A stretch of DNA of 64,000 bases from Mangifera indica (GCF_011075055.1 NC_058147.1:7626001-7690000), one strand, 5' to 3'; shown: positions 37,033 to 49,738, counted from the first letter of the stretch. Numbers and translations are program-made. Notes: generated by a model not told the origin, from the sequence alone.

Positions 37033-37790
37033 AGTATTATAAATACTATTTTTATGATTTGAACGATTAATTATTTAAATTCTTGTTAAAACTAAACAAA
37101 TTTATGTTTTAACTTTAAAAAATGGTTGTTAAAAGTTTATTTTCTATTGTTAAAAAGTTTTAACGATGTAAAAACGTTCATTGTCGTTTGTTGTTATAGT
37201 TTCTTTCGTTAAAAGTATTAACGATAAAAATATTTTTAATAAAAAAAGCTGTGATGACTAGCGACGATAATACTTTTTTTGTCGTTAAAAATTTTTAATG
37301 ATAAGAAATAAACTTTTAACAACCATTTTGCCCTTATTAAAGTTATAATTTTTTTTATTTTTAATAGAAATATAAATAATTTATGATTAAAATAATAAAA
37401 ATAGTATTTATAATGATAAGTAACAAACTAGAATTTATAATTTTAAAAGAAAACTGAAGTCATCTCATTATATTATTAAACAAACGATGATGTTGAAGAT
37501 GATTCATATATGCAATTAAAATGTGCGTCACTGAAAAAAAATGTGTATAAGTATTTGTTATATTGTTAACAACAACTTTTCTTTTATTAAAGTTATAAAT
37601 TTATTTAATTTTAATAAGATAATGTCTCCCATTAAAATATTAACGATGAGAGTATTTTTAACCAAAAAAACTATAATGATTAGTGACGACAATATTTTTC
37701 TTATCATTAATTATTTTTAATAATAAAAAATAAAATTTTAACCATTATTTTTTATTAAAATAAAAAATATAGAAGAAGAAATAAAGTTGT
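37033..37790. repeat. Large palindrome followed by a degenerate direct copy
   Basis: Left arm 37033-37200 and right arm 37247-37416 are inverted copies: 'aaatggttgttaaaagttta' occurs in the left arm, and its complement 'taaacttttaacaaccattt' in the right arm. The outer ends 'attataaatactattttta' also match in inverted form. A second, more degenerate copy follows at about 37420-37790 ('gatgatgttgaagatgattc', 'ttaaccattatttt'), with its upstream part matching 36870-36960. It is probably an inverted-repeat MITE that was duplicated in tandem. Non-coding. Confidence 0.6.
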
Positions 37791-40689
37791 TATTTGACAT
37801 GTGACGTGTGCTCATCATCGTTGAAGTCATTTCATTGAAGAAAATTTTCTTTCTTAGTTTTTTCAATCATCAAAACATAAAAAGTTTACTCAAACTTCTC
37901 TTTATTCAAGAATACTCTAACCTTTTATGATTATTAATTTTTAATAAAATTATATATATAATTTTTATAAATTATTTTATAATGATGAGTTGTTATATAA
38001 TTAAATTTTATTTTAATTTTTAATTATTTAATCATATAATAATTTATTATTATTTATTTATAAAATTATACATAAAAATTATATATATGATGTTACTCGT
38101 TAATTTTTAATATATTATAATGAGAATGGCTTTTCATTATGAAGTAGAGGCATAATTTTGAGGTTGATGGGCAATGACACCGAAAGGATAAAGATGGGAA
38201 ATGTGCAATGAACTTAAATCACTAAACAATGCTTAATTATGATTAATTATAATTATCTTAAGCATGCTTAACATAAGGCTCCTTATTGATTTTATGTCTT
38301 TTTATGTGACTTTTTTGTGTTTTTTCTCTTACTTTATTTCATTTTCTACATAAAGAAAGATAATAATACAAAATGCATGTAATGCACGTTTAACAAGATT
38401 TATGAATTTTGTTTTTAAAATGAAAATAATTGTTTTATATTTATTTTTATATTATTATATCGAATGTTGTTCATTCTCTGACAGTTTCTCTCACACGTCT
38501 CTTCTCTTTCTAACTGATTATGTGATATTCATCTAAGACGATAATTCATACTCAATGTCATGAAGAATGGGATAAATGAGTTTTTTTGTTATATTTAAAT
38601 AAGAAATAGAATACGGAAAAAGACTTTATAATTATTTTTTATATATTTTTGTGGAAAAAAAGTGTAAAGTAAAAAGGGTAGATGGAATAAGGAAAATTCA
38701 TGCATTTAAAATGCAGGATCTTTAAACTTGAGCAATAAGGAATTTAAATTGTACTTGCCATCTTGTTCACATTTCTTTCTAAAGAAATGCTGAAAAGGCA
38801 ACCCAAGAGAAGAATATTAGAGAAATTTTCTTTCTTTAAAGTAATTCCTGATTTAATTCATAATTATGTTTAAAACTCAAGAAAAGGAAATAATTTTAGC
38901 AACAAAGCTTTAATGTATGAGGAAATGTAGAAGCTCATTTATCATATGCTAAAATTTAAAAAAATATATATATATCTATTGATAATTACATTATGAAATG
39001 TCATCTCATTGGTTATCCGAATTTCTTTCTTTCGTTTTCGGAACAACGTAAACATTTCTATTATGGGTTATTATTAGGCTCTTATGAAAAGGACAACAAT
39101 AGTACATTTATACATTTTAATTTTGTAAATTTCATAATTGATTTACACATCCTAATCTTACCTATTATATTAGTTGTATAAATATAAAATTAAATAATAT
39201 TATGTGTATCCATTTTTGAATATATATATATATATATATATGATATGTCATCTTCTGATTGAAATCACTTTATTCTTAATTTAAAATTATTTAATTATTT
39301 AATAATATTTATCAAATTTATATATTTAAAATATATATAGTTTTAATATATAAAATTCTGTGAATCCCATAGTCAAAATATTGTGTAAAAAATTTAGACC
39401 CTCAAATTCAAAAGATGAAAAATAATATTTTAGCCAATCAGAAAAGGATTATTCCACACTTGGTGCTTCATACAACTTTTAAGGACAAAATAGAATAAAT
39501 TGACCAATAAACGTAGAAAAAAAAAATCCACTTTTCTTAGAAAATAAAATAAAATTAAAAAAAATAAAGAAAATAGATGGTGGGATTGGCAGGTGGGCAC
39601 GTATTGGTTGGGCCTATCTAAATTCTAAGCAGTCGTGATTGTACAATATTTTTCATTATTTTAAACACATGGACATTGAATCTGACTAATTTCTTCCTTT
39701 TTCCATTTTTTTATTTTAATTATTTAGTTGCCCAAATAATCCTTTCTTTGACTTTGTTTTTCGGCAAGTATAAAATTAAGTTGTATTGTTCTTTTCTTCT
39801 TGCCGTTGCCGACATCAAACTTTCCACACATGCTTCTTTTTTGTCTTTTTTCTTTATTTTATTAGTTTTATTGATAATTAATACTGAATTTATTTAAGCT
39901 ATTTGAGGTTTATGGGCAGTTTATGGTTGTATTTTATGGTAAAATAAGTTAGAAATGGCATAACTTTGGAGAAAATAAGTTATTTAGTCAACAAGTTTAA
40001 TTGTGGAAAAATGACATAATTGATGAATATTTGTTTTCGTATGAGATAAAAATGTGAGAAAAACTCATCAATAATATTGGGAGAAGATTGCCAAGAATGA
40101 GAGACACATCGAAAAGGGAGAGACATTGTCAGTAAATAGCTGAAGAACTGAAAATTAAGATGAAAATATAATTTTTCGAAGTTTAATCATAAAAGAAATT
40201 ATTAGTTTTAAAATTTAAAGAAAAAAATAAAATACAATTTTATTTTTTTAATATCACTGATTAAATAATAATTTTACCTTTAAAACTAATGAATTTTATT
40301 AATTTTAATAATTTATAGGTAGATATTTGAGTTTTTAAAACTTAATGGATGAAAGTTAGATTTGACTAAACCTTTGGTGGGAATAATTCCTTTGGCCTTG
40401 TATTTTATGGTAAAATAACTTAGAAATGGCATAATTCTGGAGAAAACAAATTACTTAGAAATTTAATTTTTAATCACATTTTCAACTAAATAAATGAAAA
40501 TTTCCTTTAACTTGAAACAAAGGAAAGAATTGAAATGGACAAAAAATCTCAAATTATATCAAATACTAATTAAAGAAATATTTAATATTAATACGTGATT
40601 GAATTTATATATTCTTCTTTTTATCCAAAATTGGTTAAAAAAAATCCAACTTATTACAAAAATAATTTTTTTGAAGATATATTATAATA
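37791..40689. other. AT-rich intergenic DNA
   Basis: No gene recognised. It includes a (TA)n run near 39223-39241 and many T/A homopolymers. Open frames such as 38993-39181 and 39676-39897 are short, low in complexity and without recognisable domains. Confidence 0.5.
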
Positions 40690-41270
40690 ATCCACATGGT
40701 AGTTGAATCACGTATCGTATTGTATATCAAAAAATTATTTTTTTATATTATAGCATACACCTTTTAAAAAATAAGATAATAAAATATTAACAAAAAAAAA
40801 TTTAATTAACACATCATTATTTTAGAAAATATTACAAATACCTTTTAAAATTTAAAAATTTTCATTTATATCTTTATTTTTCTTAAAAAGTGTATCGATC
40901 TGTATTGAGAATATGTATCATATCGTATAATACATCTACTATATTATATTAATTTGATATATTTTAAAATACATATCATTTTTTACTTATATTATATTAT
41001 ATTAATATTTTAAAAAATAAGATAAGAAAATGTTAATAAAATAATAACAAAATTTAATTAATACGTTATCATTTTAAAAAATATTACAAACACTTTTTAA
41101 AATTTAAAAATTTTCATATACATCTATATTACATCATAGTTTTTCATATAATATATTTACTATATTATATTAATTTGATATATTTTAAAATACTTATTAG
41201 TTTTTATTTATATTGTATCATATCGTATGATATATTTTACGTATCATAGAATATTGATACCCATAGTAAT
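40690..41270. repeat. Tandemly doubled AT-rich repeat with GTATCAT-type ends
   Basis: Two successive units, about 40690-40985 and 40986-41250, share the phrases 'tttaaaaaataagataa', 'aaaatttaattaa', 'aatttaaaaattttcat' and 'tactatattatattaatttgatatattttaaaatac'. The outer ends are rich in ATACGATATGATAC-like words ('gtatcgtattgtatat' and 'gtatcatagaatattgatac'). Copies of the family occur near 44.64-44.98 kb (inverted) and 51.23-51.52 kb. Confidence 0.6.
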
Positions 41271-43140
41271 CCATTCAAATTAATTGGATTTTGTTGGGCT
41301 ACATTATAGATTAAATAAGGCAATTTGAAGCAATGCAAATTACTATATAATATATGAGAATTCGTTTCAATATTTTCAATTTATTATATAGTTTGGAGCG
41401 TCCTTTTCTTGTAACGATTTAATTCAGGTGGCGTCGACAGACAAGATCTGGTGTTCGTCTTTCTTTTTCCAAAACTTTAACAAAATTCTTTAATTTCTCC
41501 TCGAATGTCAGCCGACAAAAGGTTTATAATCACCGAAAACTGTATAAAGTTATAACAAATAATAATTAATTATCATGCGTGAGACTTTACACAAAAATCG
41601 ACATTTTAAAATTTAATTAATATTCTTTTATGTCATTTTAAAATTATTTTTATTTAATTAGTTTATAATTTTAGTAGTCAAATTAGTTGGGCGATTTTTA
41701 CATTTATTTTATTTTCTATAGTACGATATTGTACGGTTGACTTAATCTACACATATAAATATTGATAAACATGGTTGAGAAATAAAGTTTTTTTTTCTTA
41801 ATTAAATGAAAAAGAAATAAAATTTATATTTCCTATAAAAAAAATCCTAAATTCCTACCCGGCTGGAGATTTAGGGACCCAACATTGACAGGAATGTAAA
41901 GCATTGGGGGTGTAATTGTTAGAATTCTTTTTAAACACTGAGGGTGAAATTGTTATGCATTAAATTTATGCGTCTCTGTGGAGATCGTAGGCAAAATTCT
42001 TCGATTACTTTCATGTAAAATACATGAGTTTACTAAAAATGGAAGTCACGTGCCAAAGTACGTGTCAATTTCTTGAGATATGGCTGACAAATCAAAAAGC
42101 GGATAAGGGAAGCCCGTCTCCAAAGATTTGTGTTGAAATGATATAATTAAACAACAGCCGAATCACTATTTTCTATCGACATTTTAATATTAGGATAAAA
42201 ATGTATTTATAAAATTTTAAAATTTTATTTATAATTAAATTTTTATTAAAAATATTAGTTAAAATTAAAATTAAAATGGTTGTTTATTATAAATATAAAT
42301 TTTTTTTTAATTCAAAAATTAAAATATTCTAACTTTTTGTCTCATCTTCAAATGATCATTGTTGCTAGGGAGAGAAAAAAATTTAGAGATTTAAGTAAAA
42401 TAATTACTTTTTAAAATTTAAAAACTTTAAATAAAAAATAAATTATAAAACTTTTAAATGTAAAGGAAAAAATAGAATAAAATTTTAATTTTTAAATTTT
42501 TTTTAGTAAATGACAATTTTACTTATAACCTTAATTGAAATTTTTAACAAAGATTAGTTTATAAATAAATTTTTAAAATTTCATAAATATGTATTTATTT
42601 TTATGTTAAAACTTGGAAGAGAAATAAGCTTTTGGTATTAAATAAATAAATAAATCATATTCGTAATTTTTTTAAAGAAAAGTAAGAGTGGATTCAAGCT
42701 GAGTTAAGCACAAACTCGAACTAGTCGAGCTCTTTGCAAATAAACTTGAACTCAATTAGAGTTTAAACTTTATCTAACTCATTATTAAAATGATATCATT
42801 TTAATATATATTGGTTAAAATGATATTATTTTGTATCAAAATTTTTAGTTTATGAATTTAACAAGTAATTTGAGCTCGTTTGAAATTAACTTGTTTTAAG
42901 TTTGAATTTAAATAAACTCGATTCAAATAACCTGCACAAAATATTTATTTTAATAATATGGATTGATGCCTCGGGATTCGTGAAAACATGCTATAATTAA
43001 GATGACAGGTGTAATGTTTATCCAAAGTTCAGTAAATTAATAGTAATAATATATTATATTATATGAAACTATCTGTTGTGATAAACATGGTTTTTTTTTT
43101 AAATCGAAATTTGGTGATTCTTTTTGGAATTTAGTCGCCG

Positions 43141-43145
43141 CCCCC

Positions 43146-43178
<33 letters not shown>
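43141..43178. repeat. C7-G31 homopolymer run
   Basis: Seven C followed directly by about 31 G, in DNA that is otherwise strongly AT-rich. Such a run could form G-quadruplex or hairpin structures, and its length is likely to be unreliable. The open frame across it (poly-Gly) is an artefact. Confidence 0.9.
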
Positions 43179-43179
<1 letters not shown>

Positions 43180-43504
43180 TTTATATATAGTAAAGCTTGA
43201 GTTTATTAAGCTCGTAAAAGTCAAATTTGAATTAGACTTAATTTATTTTGAGTTCAAATTTTTAATTATTTCGTTATTAAAACGATATCGTTTTAATACA
43301 TATTGATCAAAACGATATTATTTTATACTAAAATTTTTTATTGAAAAGTTTGATGAGTAGCTCAGACTCGAGCTTTTATAGGGATAGTTCATTTTCGACG
43401 TATTCAAATTGAACTTTTGATTCGAAAATAGCCCTAATAATAATATATAATTCAAATCTAAGTAACCACTTAATATTATTAGTTAACCTTATCTATACCG
43501 TGTG

Positions 43505-43506
<2 letters not shown>

Positions 43507-43539
<33 letters not shown>

Positions 43540-43551
43540 ATATATGTGTAT

Positions 43552-43588
<37 letters not shown>
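43507..43588. repeat. (TA)n-(TG)n compound microsatellite
   Basis: A run of alternating TA (43507-43534) passes through 'tgtgtatatgtgtatgtg' into about 14 TG dinucleotides, ending near 43588. Confidence 0.9.
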
Positions 43589-43590
<2 letters not shown>

Positions 43591-44027
43591 AACGTGGTCT
43601 GAATTTAATAAGAAAAACAAGTAAACGTTGAAAGGTAGAATTAATTTCATTATCAAGATATGATTAACCCTTAATTTTAATCAATAAGTGTTATACAATA
43701 AACTTCTATCTGTCTTGTTAGTAAATATGGTAATTAAAAAAAAATATAAATATACTATGTCTCTCTGTCTCTCCATCTTTTCATCTCGTCTTCAGATGGT
43801 CATCATCATCGAAGAAAAGAGAAATAAAACTTTGAAATTTAAGATAAAATAATTATTTTTTAAAACTTGAAAACTTTTAATGATAATTTTATACATCAAG
43901 AATTAGTGTAACCAGCAAAATTTTAGTCTTTATATGTATTAGGGTGAAAATAATTTTATATTAATTCCACCGGATGATTGGTATAAATTATAAAACTTTA
44001 TTTAAACTATATGCATAGTCAAAATCA

Positions 44028-44574
44028 AATTACTTAAAGGGGTATGTGTAATTTAGTTCAAACTATAAAATCGAATATAATTATTTAAAAATTATAGTTT
44101 GATTTTGTTTGTAAAATAATTTAATTTATGTTGATACATTTTTAAAAACAGTTTGAGTTACAGTTTTGACAATTTTCAAATAGACTCAAATCGCATTTTT
44201 TAAAAATATATACATACATATATATAACTATAATTGACGTAATTTTTCAATAAGTAATTAGATGTACAACTTATTTTTTTGTATATTTATTTTATCATTT
44301 TCTTTACATGTATATTATATATATATTTTATATTTATTTTACACGTTATATTATGTTCTTGAAAACTATAATTTAATTAATTTTTATTAAATAATATATA
44401 TATTTTAAAGTAAATAATTTTAATATATTCAAATCGTAATTCAAACTGAATCAAATTGCATTTTTTCAATTTGATTTGGTTTTAAATTTTTTCAAAGCAT
44501 TTTTTTATCAGTTTAGTTTGAAAAAATTCTCAAACCTTATAAAACCAAATCGTGTACACCCCTACAATTACTTA
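44028..44574. mobile_element. hAT-like non-autonomous element with AATTACTTA target duplication
   Basis: The 9-mer aattactta occurs at 44028-44036 and again at 44566-44574, bounding a 529-bp AT-rich non-coding unit. The left end reads AAGGGGTATGTGTAATTTAG. The reverse complement of the right end reads GTAGGGGTGTACACGATTTGG, so the termini are related. TAGGGGTGTACAC-type ends and an 8-bp duplication are usual for hAT-type plant MITEs; the ninth base may be chance. Internal 'ttcaaactataaa' and 'gtttgagaatttttt' words also pair in inverted form. Confidence 0.6.
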
Positions 44575-44637
44575 TATTTTTGTAAGTATCAAATTCTAAT
44601 TATTGATTTAAACTCTAATGATTAATTGTTTTTTACG

Positions 44638-44985
44638 TATAGTTATTAGTATCCTATGATACATAATACATATTCTATGATACGATATAAGTATTATAAG
44701 GTGTAATATAATTAATACGATATAATAAATGTATCATATGATATTATATATATTACTAATATAGATCAATACATTTTTTAGATAAAATGATAATACAGTA
44801 AAAATGTATATAAAAAATTTTAAATTTTTATGTGTTTATGATATTTTTAAAAATAATAATATGTCAATTATGTTTTTTATTATTTTATTTTTTAAAAATT
44901 ATATCATATAATATAATAATGGATATAAAATATGTAAAATTAAAATTTTAATATACAGTATAATATACATTTAACTACTATGCTT
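44638..44985. repeat. Inverted copy of the GTATCAT-type AT-rich repeat
   Basis: It begins 'ttagtatcctatgatacataatacatattctatgatacgatata', the complement of the right ends at 41.2 kb and 51.5 kb. It continues with 'atagatcaatacattttttagataaaatga' and 'aatttttatgtgtttatgatatttttaaaaataat'. Non-coding. Confidence 0.55.
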
Positions 44986-46070
44986 TGTATGAATCTTCAA
45001 TTGCTTGAACAACTTTTCTACACGTGTGAACACTGAACACCTTTTAGAGAAAGGAACCCTGGCTTTCAGATGCACTGAAATTCTGCTCGCTGTTCAATAT
45101 TTATGATTTTGTATTGCTTTATTAGGCTCGTATTATATTAAAAATATAATAACAATAATAATAAACCAATATATATTTTTCAAAATAATTAATATTTGAT
45201 AAGACACGATGCTATAATGGATGCTGTGTAGATTAAAATGTTAAATTATTATTATACAGAATTGGAGATAAGTATTACAATTGCTTTCCCTCTTGGTAGG
45301 AAATCTTTCGGGTCCACGTGTGATCAAAGAGAGTTGACCAAAGTCCACATTAAGATTTACTCTCTTCTTTGTCATTATCATTATATTATCACACATAATT
45401 TCCACCGAACCCGGACCAGATTACCTAGCCCACCTCGCTTCTGGAAGCTCCTCATATGTTCACCCAATTCCACTCGTTCTCATTTGTTCCTCCTTTCTGT
45501 CAATTCAACGCCGTATAATTAAATAATTTTAAATTTAATTTAAATAAATTAAATTATTTAATATATATATTTAAATTATATAAAAATATATATATTTATA
45601 GTTTTATTATATTATTATTACTCAATAAGTCAATAACCCCCAAAAAAAAATTATTATTTTCATAAATATTCTAATTCAATTCACCTGAATTTTTTAATAT
45701 CATCCTACAAGTTCAATACAGATTTGGCTGTGTTACAAGAATATGCCTATTCTGGTTCTGGGTTAAGTTCCTAGAACTGAATTGAATTGAATGATTCCAT
45801 AATATTTTTATCTATAAAAAAGCAATATAAATTGTTTTATTTAGGCATCGGTCCACTGGAATTGGATGATTCTAGTGCAATTTGCATCAATCAAGGAACA
45901 TAAATAAAGTTGGTATTACAATTCATACACAAGCATGTTTGAAGAGAGAAACGTGTTTTGACCATATTTTATTTAGATAATGCATGAAAGGGAATGTGCA
46001 CGGAACAAGTAAAGCATTTGTTAATTTAATATTTTAATTTTACCACAATGATGAAATAATAATTGTTTTG
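44986..46070. other. Intergenic DNA; one island of balanced composition
   Basis: No gene recognised. About 45290-45510 is less AT-rich, contains a CACGTG at 45316 and CT/CCA-rich sequence ('cacctcgcttctggaagctcc'), and looks like a leader or promoter remnant. A 94-codon open frame spans it (45238-45522), but the product has no recognisable similarity. Confidence 0.4.
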
Positions 46071-46380
46071 ATCCAATTAGGGTTGGATTCGAATCCAGTT
46101 GAGCTTTAACTCAGTTCGATTCGTATATAACAGAGTTTGTGAAAGTTAAACTCTAACTCGGTTTGACTCATTTCAATTTTGAATTTTGAATCATTTTATT
46201 ATTAAAACGACGTCGTTTTAATATATATTAGTCAAAATGATATCATTTTATATCATATTTTTAATTAAAAATTTTGGCGAGTAGAGCTCGAGTTTGATTG
46301 AATTTGTATATGACTGACTCATTTCAGACTCAATCAAACCAAACTTAAATAAATTCGATTCAAATCAAACCATCCAATTA
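46071..46380. mobile_element. MITE with perfect 9-bp TSD, GATATC/GACGTC-core family
   Basis: The element is 46080-46371 (292 bp), flanked by the identical 9-mer atccaatta (46071-46079, 46372-46380). The left end reads GGGTTGGATTCGAATC and the reverse complement of the right end reads GGTTTGATTTGAATC. The core contains AAAACGACGTCGTTTTAATA. Related copies are at 21448-21712, about 42687-42942 and about 43185-43440. The 9-bp duplication points to a Mutator-type transposase as the mobiliser. Confidence 0.75.
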
Positions 46381-48080
46381 TAACAAAAAAACTTAACAGA
46401 AAGATTGTAATTGTACAACTCCAATTTCGATTCTGATTAGTAATCGTCATCAGTGATGATTGCTTTTACTATTTACATGATTAATTTATGCAGATTTACA
46501 GAGATCTAATTTTTAACTTTTTATTTCGTACAAATTCATTTTTTATTACGTATTTTAGATTGTGTTTTAATATAACATAATTATTCATTTTAATATATAA
46601 ATTAAATGATTTAAAAATATGATTTTTAATCTGCTTGTAAAAAGAAAAACTAAAATGATTAAAAAAAAATCTAAACTTATCTTATCCTATTATTTTTATA
46701 AAAATAAAATTAAAAAACATCGGATTTTATAAATATAAAAAACCTTAAAAATTTATTCATATGTCTGAATCCAAAAATAAGTTTATGTTGAGATTTTATG
46801 CTAATAATGATGATTATACGTTAATTTATTTTTTTACATTTTTTATATTTAAATGTTTCTTTTATCTTATTTATTAACATTGTAAAATTGATTTTCATAA
46901 AATCTATTATATTGGATTGTCTTAAAATTAAGTATAAAATACTTAAGAATGCACTTGATTTTGTTAATTTTTTATTATAAAAAATAAAAAATTATCACAA
47001 AGATAAATTATTTAAAAATTATTAAGTATAAATTATTATTAAGTTTGATAAAATTAAATAAAAATCATTAAAAATAAATTATTATTGTATTTGGTTTACT
47101 AAAATATTATTTTACTTATATGTTTTTGAGTTTAATTATTCTAAAATATTCTTGATGTGGCTTGTCAGATTAATTGAAAATAAAAATATATTTATCTTAA
47201 AAATTAATAAATTATAATAAAATTATAATAAAATAAATATTACTTAATATTTTAATACTCAAAATGAATGTGATAACAAGATTATTTTATATATTATATA
47301 TTATATTACTACAATATTTTATTATTTACAAATCAAATAAAATAATATATCTTCAATCAATCTCACTCTAAAATCTATCTTAATACGTCGTATGACGGCA
47401 CATGGATATTGACCCAAAAAAAAAAAGACAATATAATATTTTACAAAGGGTGAAAAAATTAGAGCTTGTGGTTCCCGTATGGACATATTTTTAAATATTG
47501 TCAAAAAAAAAAAAGACATGTTTTTGTTTGGATTATAAAAGAAACTTCCCTGTTAAATTAAAGTCCCTTGACAAAACAAGTTTTCCACGGCTAGATCTTT
47601 CCCATTGTGCAATCCATGTTTTTCTCAAAACAACAGTATCTCTAGTCAAATTGAACCTCACAAAAAGTAAAGCCTTTTCTTAGCCGCGACCCAGCTCTTC
47701 CAGTCCGGCTTTACCTAGTACTTGTACAACAAGCCTCACTTGGACACCCAATTAATTAATCTAATCCCTGCCTAAATGGGGTGATTAAAATTTTAATGAT
47801 GCATTAATCTAAATTACGAAGCTCGATTACGGATGACGTAAAGTATGCCACGTCAGTCAGGAGAACTCAATTCGAACCGAAAGCCTGTTTTACATGTGTT
47901 TGAACAGCCGAAATAACAAAATGGGCTTAAAACCGCAATTTTTTAAAATTTATTAAAATGAAAAACGAAGCTGCAATTTCACAAAACGTTTTTATAAAAA
48001 GATAAATACTGGGGCGGTGAAAGAGACACTGTTCCTGTGACGGCTGCCTGTTTTGCTGTTCAAATTGGAATTCGCTAGCG
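46381..48080. other. AT-rich intergenic DNA upstream of the ERF gene
   Basis: No gene recognised. About 46945-47345 is related to sequence in the 3362-4457 element. About 47700-48080 has a more balanced composition and is likely to hold the ERF promoter; it includes 'gatgacgtaa' and 'gccacgtcagtc', ACGT-type cores that bZIP factors could bind. Confidence 0.45.
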
Positions 48081-48083
48081 ACA

Positions 48084-48090
48084 TATAAAA
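48084..48090 (+). promoter_or_regulatory. TATA box of the ERF gene
   Basis: TATAAAA lies about 96 bases before the start codon. The predicted leader contains a (TTA)n run at about 48131-48158 directly upstream of the ATG region. Confidence 0.55.
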
Positions 48091-48126
48091 CCCCTGCATC
48101 ACCTCAAAAGCATTTTCATTGACATT

Positions 48127-48157
<31 letters not shown>

Positions 48158-48185
48158 ATAACTACATAGGGAAAATTTATTTTTC

Positions 48186-49738
48186 ATGTGCTCACTCAAG
48201 GTGGCGAACCAAAGAGGCTCAGGTAACATTCCGGCGAGCCATCATGGCAGCGGCGGAGAGGAGGATGATGATAGTCACGAAATAGAATCACAGTTATCTC
48301 ATTTTCGACAAGTGAATAACAATCCACAAATGTTTTATAGCTACAGTCGAGCTGGTGAGATGTCGGCTATGGTTTCGGCTCTTACTCGAGTTGTTTCGGG
48401 TTCGGGTTCAGGTTCGGGTTCCGGGCTGGGAGGTGAAGGTCAACTTACGACGTCAAGTGGCGTCGGCTACGGCGGTGCGGTTGCTTCTCCTTCTTTAACT
48501 TCTTCTTCTTCAGCTGGCTCGGGGTTTTGGATTGGACAAAAGAGAGAAAGAGAAGAGGACAGTTTAGCTGAGTCTGTTCAAAGGGTTTATCGAGGTTTTA
48601 GCCATGGAGATTCATCTTCCTCCGGTGGTGCAACTGGTTAGATTTTTTTTTTATTCATTTAATTTTCTTCTTAAGAAAAAAAAATTAAATGATTTAACTT
48701 TTTCATTTTATTATTATCTCCATTAATAATAATTATATTAAACTAAAATTATGTGGCTTATCATTATAATAATTAACATAGAAAAGAAAAAAATTTATTG
48801 CTTTGCTTTAAAGCAATAAACTTCTCCACTAATTTGTATTTTTGTTTTATGATTTCTTTGTTACTCATTTATTTTATTTTAATTTTACAGTGACAGAAGA
48901 ACCAACCGCCATTGCAGCAACACCGCCGTCTGCCACTACAGTCCCGGCCACGGCCGCCACGACTGTGAGGGAAAGCAGTGTCTCAAATGAAGAGGCCGGG
49001 GAGCGGAGGAGGAGATACAGGGGAGTCAGGCAGAGGCCATGGGGCAAGTGGGCTGCAGAGATTCGTGACCCGCATAAAGCAGCAAGAGTTTGGCTGGGCA
49101 CCTTCGATACCGCCGAAGCCGCCGCCAGAGCCTACGACGAAGCCGCCTTGAGGTTCCGCGGCAACCGCGCCAAACTCAATTTCCCGGAAAATGTTCGACT
49201 TTTAACTCCCCCACAACCACAACACCACCAAAATCTTCCCTCCAGCCAAACACCTCTAGTATCCTCTTTAACTTCTTTGACACCATATCAACCTCACCAC
49301 CAACAACCGTCAATGACGACGATAACAACCACCATTACACCTCCAATGCCGCCCTTTTTCATGTCGCAAAATTATCAAGACTATTATGATTACTCTCAGC
49401 TCTTGCAAAATCAACCCTCCCAAATCTTCCAAAACCAACCCCCCACTTTGTTGCAACCGTTCCTTCAGTCCAATACACAACTGGGTTCCGTTCAAGCTCA
49501 TTCGTCATTGTTATCTTCTTCTTCTTCTCCGTCTTATTTTATCCGGCCACCGTCGTCTTCGGGTTCTTCTTCCTCCTCTGTTCCGACACTTCCTCTGCTT
49601 TTCAGTGATCCTCAACAACAGCTCAGTTTCCTAAGGCCTCCCCAGAACAATACTAATCCAAATCAAAGTAGCGGGTCAACTTTTCAAGTGCCGCCATGGA
49701 CGCACTCAAGTCACCATCCTCCTCCTTCTTCAGGTTGA
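48186..49738 (+). CDS. AP2/ERF transcription factor, group X (ABR1 / RAP2.6 class)
   Basis: Nuclear DNA-binding factor of the ERF family; group X members bind GCC-box or related elements and act in wound, ABA and stress responses. Two exons, 48186-48636 and 48891-49738, join G|TG in frame to 432 residues. The N-terminus MCSLKVANQ and the [13 protein letters not shown] motif (about 57-69) are features of the ABR1/ERF110 branch. The AP2 domain is at about 193-250 ([19 protein letters not shown], then [20 protein letters not shown], ending LNFPEN). It has Ala and Asp at the positions that define ERF rather than DREB specificity. Ser/Gly runs precede the domain, and Pro/Gln/Ser-rich sequence with an acidic/Tyr patch ([11 protein letters not shown]) follows it, a likely activation region. 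Promoter ACGT cores suggest ABA or stress control. Confidence 0.95.

Larger units (their letters stand above)
41271..44027. other. AT-rich intergenic DNA with two copies of the GATATC-core repeat
   Basis: No gene recognised. Copies of the repeat family with core 'attaaaaYgatatcRttttaata' lie at about 42687-42942 and 43185-43440; the better one, at about 43275-43300, reads AAAACGATATCGTTTT. They resemble the elements at 21448-21712 and 46080-46371, but their ends are decayed. A C7-G31 run lies between them, and a TA/TG microsatellite follows. Confidence 0.55.

Noticed and set aside
43124..43306. Open frame with a poly-glycine run
   Set aside because: Created by the G31 homopolymer; the rest is AT-rich repeat.
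45238..45522. 94-codon frame next to a CACGTG
   Set aside because: Product unrecognised, no splice or downstream coding continuation; only a composition island can be stated.
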